Source of the DNA: Streptomyces sp. SID12501
GTDB taxonomy: Bacteria; Actinomycetota; Actinomycetes; Streptomycetales; Streptomycetaceae
NCBI RefSeq assembly: GCF_010550245.1
Contig: NZ_JAAGLU010000005.1
Location: forward strand, 124,001 to 188,000
DNA length: 64,000 nucleotides
Direction: 5' to 3'
The notes under the pieces are model-generated. The model was not told the DNA's origin and ran no database searches. It worked only from the letters and a program-made list of their open reading frames with translations. The position numbers and the translations under genes were made by a program. Of the stretch, positions 32,065-39,463 are shown piece after piece. The first letter of the stretch is position 1. Every line of letters starts with the position of its first letter.

Positions 32065-34675
32065 AACCCAGCTCCTTCAAGAACCCGTCCAGCTCACTGG
32101 CCAGCCGTTCCCGCCCCGCCCGAATCTCTCCCAACGACACCGCGTACTTCCGCTCCCACGTCTCATAAGACGCCGCCAACTCCCGCTGCCACCGCACCAC
32201 ATGGCCATCCAGCTTCGCCGCCAGGTCGTCCCGCAACAAGTCGAGCACCACCCGACGCTTCCCCTCCGCGTCCAACTCCTCCCGCGCCCGGAACAACCAC
32301 GGCGGCTCCTCCCCCAGTGTCGGCGGGTTGCTCGGATACGGATACCGGTGGAAGTCCGCCTCAAGGCGTTTGATGTCCGCACCCGCCTTCGCGCGCGCCT
32401 TCTTCACCTTGGCCAGCTCAGTCGTAAGCTCGGCCAACTCCTCGATACTCAGAGCGACTTCCTCCGACTCAACCTCACCATCGGACGGGTCACCGTCGGC
32501 CTCCGGCTCCTCCCCGCCCTCGGAAAGCCGCGCACCCAGCTCCTTGAACCGCGCGTCGGCCTCCGCCTTGCGCGCATCTGCCTCCGCCAGCTCCTCCAGG
32601 AACCGCGGAGCAATGGCGGCGACCACCTTGTGGTCGTACGCCTGCCGCCGCTCCGCAGCTGACCTCGTACGCAACTTCTTTGTCCGCGCGTCCTGTTCAG
32701 GTGCAAGCATGGTGTCGACGTTCTCGACCCAGCCGTCGACCACACCCCCGAACCCGTTCTCCGACAGTGCGAGCAAGTCGTACTTGGCGTCGTACCACCA
32801 ACCCGCGACCGCCCCGGCCAACGCATACCGGTCCAGCAACCCGACCCGACCCAGCCGTTGCCCGAACGCCTCCATCAACTGCCCCCGCACCGCCATCAAC
32901 GCGGCCTTGCGCTCGGAGGACGTGGACGAAGCAAGAGCTTCAGGTGTGGCCGCCACCGCCTCCAACCGGCGGGCAGCCTCTTCCTCCCACCACTTACCGA
33001 ACTCCGCCCGCAACGCCTCCTCTCGAGGCTGGGCCAGCTCCCCCAACTCGGGACGGCCACCCGCCGACTCGTCCCGGAAGTCCACATACGCGGGGTCCGC
33101 CGGCTCCCGCTCCACGAACAGATCGGTCATCCCGATCCCGTACGAGTCGAGCAGCGGCTTCTTCGCCTCGATCTCCGCACGCGGGACGCCGCCCACCAGA
33201 TGCGCCCGAACGTCCTGCGGCTCGGGCGGCGGCGTGTTGTCGACGTACCGGCGGATGTTGAGGTTGTCGTCGTTCAGGGCGAGTTCCTCGCGGGTCACGA
33301 TCCGCGAGAAGCCGGGTACCTCCGCGTACGCGTGGAACGTCGAGACGATCTTTTCGGCGTGCTCGGGCAGCAGCACGTTCTGCGCCCGCTCCGAGTGGAA
33401 CTCCCGGTCGGCGTTGATGAACAGCACCTTCCCGTCCCGCGCCGGGTCCTTCCGCCCCGGCGGGCGCAGCACCAGGATGCACGCCGGGATACCGGTCCCG
33501 TAGAAGAGATTCGGCGCGAGACCGATGACCGCCTCGATGGCATCCTCCTCCAACAGCGCGGTGCGAATGGCCTGTTCACCACCCCCACGGAACAGCACTC
33601 CATGAGGCATGACCGTGATCACCATGCCGCCACGAGCGCTGTCCCGCTTGGCCTCCCACAGCATGTGCTGGAGGAACATCAGGTCGGCCTTGCCACGCTC
33701 GCTCGTCTTCCCGTACTTGGCACGCTCAGCCGGATGTGCCAGGTCGGCGAGGACGTAGTCCAAGGAGAACGGCGGATTGCTGAGCACCCCGTCGAACCGG
33801 TCCTCGTCCGAGCGCGGAACGTGCGCCGGCTGCGAGAGCGTGTCCCCGGTGGCCAGGTCGAAGCGGCGTACCCCGTGCAGGACCATGTTCATCGTCGACA
33901 TGATCCAGGACCCGGAGTTGGCGTCCTGTCCGGCGAAGAACATCGACGACGTGTCGCCGCCATGCTCCTCCACGTACTCCGCCGCGTGGATGAGCATGCC
34001 GCCCGAGCCGACACACGGGTCGTAGATCCTCATGTCCTCGGTGGGGGCGAGGAGTTCGACCATCATGCGGACCACGGCGCGCGGGGTGTAGAACTCGCCG
34101 CCCTTGCGTCCGGCCGTGTCCGCGAACTCCTTGATCAGGTACTCGTACGCGGCACCGATCAGGTCGGGGAACTCGAAGTCCTCCGTACGCAGCCGGATCC
34201 GACCGAAGTGCGCGATGAGGAGCTTGAGGCGCTGGTCGGCAAGCTTCGCCGCGCCGGACGCGGCGCCCGAGCCGCCGATGCGGTTGAAGTCGAGGTGGTC
34301 GAAGAGGCCCTTGAGCTTGGTGTTCTGCCTCTCAAGTGCCTGCAGCGCGGGACGCAGGGTCATCTCGTTGATGTTGTGGGTGGCGGCGGAGACCTCGTCC
34401 CAACGGGCCTCCCCCGGCACGTACAGGACATCGCGCTTGCGGTACGGCCCCGCCTGCTCCAGGTAGCCGGGAAGGTCTTCGTCGCTGAGCTTCAGCTCCT
34501 CGACCGCGTACTCCCTGAGCTTGTCCCTCGCCGCCTCGAACTCGTCGTTGGCGCGCTTCAGGAAGAGCAGCCCGAAGATGTAGTCCTTGTATTCGGAAGC
34601 GTCCATCGCGCCGCGCAGGATGTCCGCGGCGGCCCACAGATGCCGTTCGAGCTGGGCGAGCGTGAGCTTGGCCAT
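32057..34675 (-). CDS. hsdM: Type I DNA methyltransferase subunit HsdM, long form
   Basis: An 872-residue N6-adenine methyltransferase. The N-terminal helical bundle ([32 protein letters not shown]) is followed by the SAM-binding core with [23 protein letters not shown] (motif I) and SNPPFS (motif IV, about residue 300). With HsdS it methylates host sites, and with HsdR it forms the restriction complex. At 872 residues it is about 350 longer than enteric HsdM; the extra C-terminal part (residues about 520-872) is charged and coiled-coil-rich ([32 protein letters not shown]) and may take part in assembly. It is the third gene of the rloA-rloB-hsdM-hsdS unit. Confidence 0.92.
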   Translation of the reverse strand: MAKLTLAQLERHLWAAADILRGAMDASEYKDYIFGLLFLKRANDEFEAARDKLREYAVEELKLSDEDLPGYLEQAGPYRKRDVLYVPGEARWDEVSAATHNINEMTLRPALQALERQNTKLKGLFDHLDFNRIGGSGAASGAAKLADQRLKLLIAHFGRIRLRTEDFEFPDLIGAAYEYLIKEFADTAGRKGGEFYTPRAVVRMMVELLAPTEDMRIYDPCVGSGGMLIHAAEYVEEHGGDTSSMFFAGQDANSGSWIMSTMNMVLHGVRRFDLATGDTLSQPAHVPRSDEDRFDGVLSNPPFSLDYVLADLAHPAERAKYGKTSERGKADLMFLQHMLWEAKRDSARGGMVITVMPHGVLFRGGGEQAIRTALLEEDAIEAVIGLAPNLFYGTGIPACILVLRPPGRKDPARDGKVLFINADREFHSERAQNVLLPEHAEKIVSTFHAYAEVPGFSRIVTREELALNDDNLNIRRYVDNTPPPEPQDVRAHLVGGVPRAEIEAKKPLLDSYGIGMTDLFVEREPADPAYVDFRDESAGGRPELGELAQPREEALRAEFGKWWEEEAARRLEAVAATPEALASSTSSERKAALMAVRGQLMEAFGQRLGRVGLLDRYALAGAVAGWWYDAKYDLLALSENGFGGVVDGWVENVDTMLAPEQDARTKKLRTRSAAERRQAYDHKVVAAIAPRFLEELAEADARKAEADARFKELGARLSEGGEEPEADGDPSDGEVESEEVALSIEELAELTTELAKVKKARAKAGADIKRLEADFHRYPYPSNPPTLGEEPPWLFRAREELDAEGKRRVVLDLLRDDLAAKLDGHVVRWQRELAASYETWERKYAVSLGEIRAGRERLASELDGFLKELGYA

Positions 34676-34772
34676 GTACTACGACTCCCTACGGCCCGAC
34701 CTGAGATGACGGAGAGACCCTATTGCCCGGCCGGGGTCATACCGAAATCAGCGCGCAGTCGCGGCCGACGGG

Positions 34773-35453
34773 TCAGTACGAGTCGATGTGCAGCGCCTTC
34801 TCCACGAACTCGTGCACGTCCGTGTACGGGTCCCTGTCCCACCTGTCCACATGCGCCGCATGCTGGTTGTTCATCCGTTCGGCGTTCTTCCGCGCCGCCT
34901 TGTAGCGGCCCAGGACCTGGTCCGGCAGGACGACCTTGGGAGTCTTGGCGTCCTGGGAGCCACGCTGGAACGGGAGCCGGTCGGCCACCCCGCCGCACAC
35001 CCCGGCGAACGAGCCGCTGACCGGCTTGTAGTGGGCGAGGCGCCACACCTCGAAGCACGGATGCGAGAAGGCGACTCCGATGCCCGCCCTCTCCGCCTGC
35101 TCCAGCGCATCGCGAACGTACTTGTAGTTGTCATGGTCGAAGAGGCACCAGACTTCAGGCAGGTACTTCGCGTCCAGTTTGGCCCGCTTCGCCTTGCGGT
35201 CCTCTTCGCGCTTCAGCTTGATCGCCTGCTCGACGAGGTCGAGCGGCTTGCGCCCACTGTCCGCCCTGCGGTTGGCGATGTGCATCTCCACCGGGACCTC
35301 GCCGGCGAGTGGGACGCCCTGGTCCTTGAGGATGTCGAGATACGAGGGCTCGGTCACCTTTCCCTCGGTGAAGACGAAGATCTGGCGCCTGCGCTGTCCA
35401 CCCGGTCGGGCCGGACGCTCCCACGAGTCCTTGCCCTTCTGCGCCCGCCCCAT
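34773..35453 (-). CDS. RloB-family protein (TOPRIM-like, AbiLii type)
   Basis: A 226-residue RloB homolog. The motifs expected for the family are in order: VFTEGKVTEPSYLDIL (acidic strand-loop), VWCLFDHDNYKYV (a DxD pair, metal site of a TOPRIM-like fold) and FSHPCFEVWRLAHYK. RloB-type proteins act with a partner ATPase in abortive phage defence (AbiL-like) and were first named as restriction-linked ORFs in Campylobacter type I loci. Its ATG overlaps the stop of the upstream ATPase gene (TGATG), so the pair is co-translated. It is likely the nuclease effector; that is by analogy. Confidence 0.85.
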   Translation of the reverse strand: MGRAQKGKDSWERPARPGGQRRRQIFVFTEGKVTEPSYLDILKDQGVPLAGEVPVEMHIANRRADSGRKPLDLVEQAIKLKREEDRKAKRAKLDAKYLPEVWCLFDHDNYKYVRDALEQAERAGIGVAFSHPCFEVWRLAHYKPVSGSFAGVCGGVADRLPFQRGSQDAKTPKVVLPDQVLGRYKAARKNAERMNNQHAAHVDRWDRDPYTDVHEFVEKALHIDSY

Positions 35454-36730
35454 CAGTCGCGCCCCGCCCGGTCCGCTCGATCGCCCGTCTCGTCGTACGT
35501 GCCGGCCTCACGCGCCATCAACAGCCGGCGCGCGATCTGCCCTTCCAGAAGGGCCGGAACCCCGCCGAAGGCCCCCGCGAGGTACGACTGCGTGAGGTCC
35601 TCGTCCTCGCCCGGCTCCACATCGGTGAGCGGATACAGCTCGGTCGCCCCGTCCTTGTCCTTCTGCGTCAGCCACACCTGTCCGGGGTCGAGGAGCCGTT
35701 CGCCGCTCGGGGTGGTGAGCACCGTCGCATCATGCGACGTGAAGACCAGCTGGGCGCCCTTGGGATTCGCGTGCGGGTCGTGGAAGAGCCGGACGACCTC
35801 AGCCGCGAAGCGGGAGTGGAGGCTCGCGTCGAGTTCGTCGACGAGCAGGACCGCGCCTTCGTCGAGGGCGAGGAGCAGAGGGCCGAGGAGCGCGAACCAG
35901 GAGCGCGTGCCGTAGGACTCCTCCTGCCAGTCGAAGGACACGTCCCCGGCAGCCGAACGGTGCGTCAGCTTCACCGCGTCCTGGCCCGGGCCGTCCTGGA
36001 CGACCGTCGCTCCGGTGATGCCGAGGTCGGCGACTCTCAACAGTTCCTGGATCCTGGTGGCCCTCGGACCGGACAGTTCCTTCGTGGTGTAGCGGGCGCG
36101 CTCGTCCCGCTCGGTCTCCGGGCTGATCATCCAGAAGTTGCGGCGGAACCAGTGGAAGAGCGGAGAGAGCTGCGGGTGGTTGTCCGTGCCGGCCGTGGAG
36201 AGCAGCAGTGCGTTGGGCCGTGTACGCCGTACGAGCTGGGCCCGGTCCCTGACACGTCCGCCGGGCCACTTGAAGACATCCGGCCGGGAGGCGTCGCGGT
36301 CGAGCCATTCCTGACGGCGCCCGAGCGGGTAGCTGTGCAGCCATTCGGACTCGACTCGGGTGGCGCCGAGCTCGAAGCCGTACGTCCAACGGACCGAGTC
36401 GATGACGACGTCGACCTCGAAAAAGGAGGGTTCGCTCTCGCTCTTGGGATTCAGGGCGAAGACCTGGCGCGGGATGCCGTCGTAAGAGGCCCAGCGCGCG
36501 TAGGAGTTGAGGACCGCGTTGCGCATGTCCGTCATGGCGGTCAGCACATTCGACTTACCGGAGGCGTTGGCCCCGAAGATGCCGACCAGCGGGAGTACGG
36601 AGATGGATCCGCCGCCTGCGAGATCCATCGGATTCGCCGACCCGCCCTGTTCGTCACCAGGCGCGACGAAGGACAGCTCCTGCTCGTCTCGCAGGGACCG
36701 TACGTTCGCGACGCGGAACCTCAGCAGCAC
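35453..36730 (-). CDS. RloA-like AAA ATPase (AbiLi/OLD-type), partner of RloB
   Basis: A 425-residue SMC-like AAA ATPase. It starts LLRFRVANVRSLRDEQELSF, the usual opening of AAA_15/21 defence ATPases, with Walker A GIFGANASGKSNVL at about residue 50. It has a signature region (GTRSWFALLGPLL), Walker B VLLVDELDASLHSRF and the switch His in TSHDATVL. The ATPase senses a phage trigger and releases or activates its partner in related two-gene systems such as AbiL and PARIS. GTG 36730 is chosen: GGAGAGGAGG stands just upstream, whereas the ORF start at 36811 has no ribosome site. It is the first gene of the four-gene defence unit. Confidence 0.87.
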   Translation of the reverse strand: MLLRFRVANVRSLRDEQELSFVAPGDEQGGSANPMDLAGGGSISVLPLVGIFGANASGKSNVLTAMTDMRNAVLNSYARWASYDGIPRQVFALNPKSESEPSFFEVDVVIDSVRWTYGFELGATRVESEWLHSYPLGRRQEWLDRDASRPDVFKWPGGRVRDRAQLVRRTRPNALLLSTAGTDNHPQLSPLFHWFRRNFWMISPETERDERARYTTKELSGPRATRIQELLRVADLGITGATVVQDGPGQDAVKLTHRSAAGDVSFDWQEESYGTRSWFALLGPLLLALDEGAVLLVDELDASLHSRFAAEVVRLFHDPHANPKGAQLVFTSHDATVLTTPSGERLLDPGQVWLTQKDKDGATELYPLTDVEPGEDEDLTQSYLAGAFGGVPALLEGQIARRLLMAREAGTYDETGDRADRAGRD

Positions 36731-36848
36731 GCTGTCCTCCTCTCCGGGCTCAGGGTAATGGCCGCATCTGACATCGGCTCGGCCGGGGATGCCCGCAGCC
36801 TCACGGAACATATCCCGTACAGGTCACCGAGAACCGCTGATCGGGTGA

Positions 36849-37033
36849 TCAGTCCGAGTCCGGATGCGTCGCCGCGAACAGCCGCAGTACCGCCGGAAGC
36901 ACCACCACACACGGCCTCGGCTCCGCCAACGCCTTCGCGAGGTCCGTCGCCAGCGTCTCCGCCCACGTCCGCATCCCCGGCTCCCCGAACGACTCCGCCA
37001 GCGCCACGAAATCCGGCCGCGTCAGCTCCGTTT
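36849..37033 (-). pseudogene. 3'-end fragment of a ThDP-dependent enzyme gene
   Basis: On the minus strand from 37031 the frame reads [18 protein letters not shown], then ETLATDLAKALAEPRPC and [19 protein letters not shown] before TGA at 36851-36849. This is the C-terminus of the enzyme encoded intact at 41995-43689. The nucleotide match, 36865-37031 against 42005-42171, is ungapped over 167 bases and about 90% by eye. The rest of the gene is missing, so it is a relic or an incoming copy left at a recombination edge. Confidence 0.9.
36865..37031. repeat. 167-bp direct repeat, left copy (partner at 42005-42171)
   Basis: It matches 42005-42171 in the same orientation without gaps, differing at roughly 15 positions. 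The two copies bracket 5 kb of mostly damaged genes. Confidence 0.92.
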
Positions 37034-37045
37034 CCCACGAGCACG

Positions 37046-37062
37046 CAGCTTCCCAAGCTGAG
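37046..37062. other. tRNA-Gly(CCC) anticodon-arm-like sequence, copy 1
   Basis: CAGCTTCCCAAGCTGAG resembles the anticodon stem-loop of bacterial tRNA-Gly with a CCC anticodon (loop CTTCCCAAG). No full tRNA can be folded around it. A two-mismatch copy lies at 37371-37387. It could be a relic attachment core. Confidence 0.4.
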
Positions 37063-37088
37063 GTGCCAGGTGCCAGGTGCCAGGTGCG
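37061..37088. repeat. 7-bp tandem repeat (four units)
   Basis: AGGTGCC three times followed by AGGTGCG, directly adjoining the tRNA-like sequence and 30 bases before the cold-shock pseudogene. Confidence 0.9.
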
Positions 37089-37117
37089 TCGGCGCAGAGA
37101 GCCGTAGGGTTCCGTCC

Positions 37118-37342
37118 ATGGTGACTGCGACTGTCCGCGAGTGGTACGACGAGGAAGGGTGGGGCGTTCTCGACTCCCCCGAGACCCCCGGTGGCTGCTT
37201 CGGCCACTACGCCGAGATCCAGGCGACCGGCTTCCGCACGCTTTCGCCCGGACAGCAGGTCGACCTCACATGGGAAGCCCTTGGCTTCAAGTAGGACGGG
37301 TACGACTACCGCGCGGTGAACATCGTGCCTCGGCCTGCCTGA
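37118..37342 (+). pseudogene. Cold-shock-domain gene interrupted by one amber codon
   Basis: The frame opens MVTATVREWYDEEGWGVLDS with the cold-shock fold's first strands, and CFGHYAEIQ stands where RNP-2 lies. A TAG at 37292 follows ALGFK. Reading through gives DGYDYRAVNIVPRPA and TGA at 37342, the expected family C-terminus. A single CAG-to-TAG change explains the stop, giving 58 instead of 74 residues. The truncated form lacks the last beta strand, so it is probably not functional unless the stop is suppressed. Confidence 0.82.
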
Positions 37343-37370
37343 CAGCGCTCCCACCGGCCCCGAAGTGCCG

Positions 37371-37387
37371 CAGTTTCCCGAGCTGAG
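37371..37387. other. tRNA-Gly anticodon-arm-like sequence, copy 2
   Basis: CAGTTTCCCGAGCTGAG differs from the copy at 37046-37062 at two positions, in the same orientation, and the two flank the cold-shock pseudogene. Confidence 0.35.
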
Positions 37388-37391
37388 GGCA

Positions 37392-37895
37392 CTACCTGGC
37401 AACAGATCGTTGCGCAGGCCCAGTCCGGAGGCGACGGCTCAGCCAGACATACGCAGCCATGGCCAACGAGCCGCGCGCCATGAAGTCGGCCCACAGGGGA
37501 AGGATTTGGGCAGCGTGGCCTGCCCCCAGAGCTCCCCACAGAACAACGGCCGTGAGCACACCCGCCACCGCCAGGACGAGCACGTAACTGACGCCGGCCG
37601 TACGGTTCCGACCAAGCCAGGTACCCAGCAGTCCCGAAGGGATCTGCACCGCCACGTGGAAGCTCACGCAGCCGAACACGACCGCCAGGAAGATCATGAA
37701 AGGCGGCACGTCCGCCGGAGGATCACTGGCCGGAGCCGCCCCGTAGGCGTCCAGAACCCAGCCCGGTGGCACAAGGAAGGTGAGCAGCAGCAGCGCTCCA
37801 CTCAGATGCATGGCAGCGAGGTGTTCTGCCGCTCGGCGAAGCACCGCCTTCGTACGCCTCGTTGTAGACGTCGACTCAAGGTCTCCTACCCTCAT
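37392..37895 (-). CDS. Four-helix membrane protein of unknown function
   Basis: A 167-residue integral membrane protein. A basic N-terminus (TTRRTKAVLRRAAEHLAAMHL) precedes four hydrophobic segments: SGALLLLTFLVPPGWVL, FMIFLAVVFGCVSFHVAV, VSYVLVLAVAGVLTAVVLWG and a last weaker one near DFMARGSLAMAAYVWL. The ATG 37895 start is set by GAGGGGGG seven bases upstream; the longer ORF to 38252 has no ribosome site. No family is recognised. It is one of the few intact-looking genes in the debris region. Confidence 0.6.
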   Translation of the reverse strand: MRVGDLESTSTTRRTKAVLRRAAEHLAAMHLSGALLLLTFLVPPGWVLDAYGAAPASDPPADVPPFMIFLAVVFGCVSFHVAVQIPSGLLGTWLGRNRTAGVSYVLVLAVAGVLTAVVLWGALGAGHAAQILPLWADFMARGSLAMAAYVWLSRRLRTGPAQRSVAR

Positions 37896-38192
37896 GGTCC
37901 CCCCTCGGCATCTCGTGCACTCTGCCTCACCGCAACACCGGTAGCACCGCACGTCGTACCACTCCTGCCACACCCGCCTGCCTCGGTTTCCGTCTCGTCC
38001 GGCCCGGTTCACGGCCGTTCGGCCGAGACTCGAAGCCGCCCATGAACTCAGGTGAACACCCCCGTACGCAGCCCAACACCCCACCACCACAGTGGGAAAG
38101 CGTGCGCAGCACACTCCAGGGGCATCGCGTGTCACCATCGGGTGGAGGGCCCGCGATGAGCTTCGCGGCACGTGCGGCGTAGTGAGGGAATC

Positions 38193-38466
38193 GTGGCAGC
38201 ACTGACCTGGGGCGTCGTGGGCATAGGAGCCCTTTTGTCGTAGCCGCTGCATACTGGCGCTTCGTCGAGCAGGAACGGATACGTCTGGGTGAGGCTCCCC
38301 ATCAGACCCATCTCGGCCTCGGTCACCTCACCACCGACAACTGTTCCCTCACTCTCAATGGGTGCGAGTTGAGGATCCCTTGGGAGTCGCGACCTCGGTA
38401 TCCAGAGCGCCCCGGCGTCGTCCGCCGGGGCCACTCGATCACGTTCGTGTCCTCGGAGGCGAGACC
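38193..38466 (+). pseudogene. Frameshifted, 3'-truncated small membrane protein gene
   Basis: GTG 38193 follows GAGGGAATC and reads VAALTWGVVGIGALLS before a TAG. Dropping into the frame one base back, near 38236, continues VVAAAYWRFVEQERIRLGEA and later NCSLTLNGCELRIPWESRPRYPERPG. A hydrophobic helix running into YWRFVEQERI is a natural membrane anchor, so a one-base loss is plausible. The coding look ends where the antisense immunity-like gene begins at 38467. The original function is unknown. Confidence 0.4.
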
Positions 38467-38763
38467 TCAGTCCTCGTCATCCTCCAGGTGCCACCCTCTC
38501 TCGACGATCTCCTCCTTCAGTTTCTCCACCTGCTCAACAGACGGTTTCCTGATGGAGAGCGCCGCTGCCGCCTGGTTGCGAGCCACATGCCGGTCGAGCC
38601 CGAAGGCGGCTTCCACCACCACACCGAGATTTCGCTCCGACAGGAGGTCCGAGAGGATCACGAGCAACGGCCCGTAGTTTTCGTCGTCCTCCTGGATCCC
38701 GTCAGGGAATACCTGTCGGAGCTGGTCCACGACTTCGGCGAGGTGGGGTTCGAGATTCGTCAT
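38467..38763 (-). CDS. Putative immunity protein coupled to Rhs remnant
   Basis: A 98-residue acidic protein, MTNLEPHLAEVVDQLRQVFPDGIQ to EEIVERGWHLEDDED, all helical. The opening LAEVVDQLRQVFPDG...YGPLLVILSDLLSE resembles DUF3349-like proteins. It starts at ATG 38763 inside the ATGA that also ends the Rhs remnant, the usual arrangement of a toxin tail and its immunity gene. It therefore probably neutralises the toxin whose last residues survive upstream. An ORF extension of four residues to 38775 is less likely because the coupling would be lost. Confidence 0.6.
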   Translation of the reverse strand: MTNLEPHLAEVVDQLRQVFPDGIQEDDENYGPLLVILSDLLSERNLGVVVEAAFGLDRHVARNQAAAALSIRKPSVEQVEKLKEEIVERGWHLEDDED

Positions 38764-39362
38764 TTTCCAATCCACGACGCTGGTGCGTGCACGATCGCGT
38801 TGAACGATACGCCTTGGATTCCGGCGGCTCTCACGAATTTGGCATCGGCGGTGAAGATCGGAATACCCATCGCATCGGCTGTTCCGAAGATCTGGATGTC
38901 CTCGGCCCCGACCCTCTTACTGGGTTTGAGCGCGGCGGCATGGCCGAGGACATCGACCTTGGCGCGGGCCGGCACAGCCGCCTGGGCGGACCGGGCAGAC
39001 CCGGTGCTGCTCATGGGTCGGCCGATACGGACCGGAAGTGAACCGGCCTGCCGCTTGGCGGACTTGGCCGATACGTCGGGCAGGAGCACGGTGGCACTGC
39101 CAGGCCTGGGCCAGGTGGCCTTGGGCCGCAGCGGACTGCCGTACCCCTTCAGGTGTCTGAGCGAGGCCGCCGGGGTATCCGCCTCGACCACCGGGGTGGA
39201 GACGACGTCCTGGGTTTTCGGGCGCCGCTGCTCCCGGGTTTCGTCGGCGTCGTCGCCGAACGCGGGCGTGCCCTGGAGCAGGGTCACCGCCAGTGCGGAT
39301 GCCGCCGTTACAGAGACGACTTTCGCCCACCTGTAAGGCTTATGTCTATTTGATGCGCGCAC
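38760..39362 (-). pseudogene. Internally deleted Rhs/polymorphic toxin: N-terminus fused to toxin tail
   Basis: The 200-codon frame is open, but its ends belong to a much larger protein. The N-terminus MRASNRHKPYRWAKVVSVTAA with its signal peptide (ALAVTLLQGTPAFG) and the SATVLLPD and AGSLPVRIG segments are the standard opening of giant Streptomyces Rhs/YD-repeat exoproteins. After VPARAKVDVLGHAAALK it jumps to VGAEDIQIFGTADAMG and ends AIVHAPASWIGK, typical of a toxin C-terminus. All YD repeats and the Rhs core are missing, so an in-frame deletion of well over a thousand codons is inferred. The GTG start has a strong GGGAGGGGAG. The product would be a secreted stub. Confidence 0.65.
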
Positions 39363-39395
39363 GCGCGCTCCCCTCCCGTGTGATGTGGATCGTGC

Positions 39396-39424
39396 CCGGG
39401 TGCCCGACGAGTTCGGGCACCCGG
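39396..39424. terminator. 12-bp perfect terminator hairpin
   Basis: CCGGGTGCCCGA (39396-39407) pairs exactly with 39413-39424 around a CGAGT loop, 40 bases after the LamG gene stop. Confidence 0.75.
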
Positions 39425-39463
39425 CGCTCAGGCCTTGGTCAGAGGACCTGTTGGGCAGTTCCG

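Noticed and set aside
37046..37062. A functional tRNA gene
   Set aside because: Only an anticodon-arm-like segment is present; no acceptor or T-arm sequence can be paired around it.
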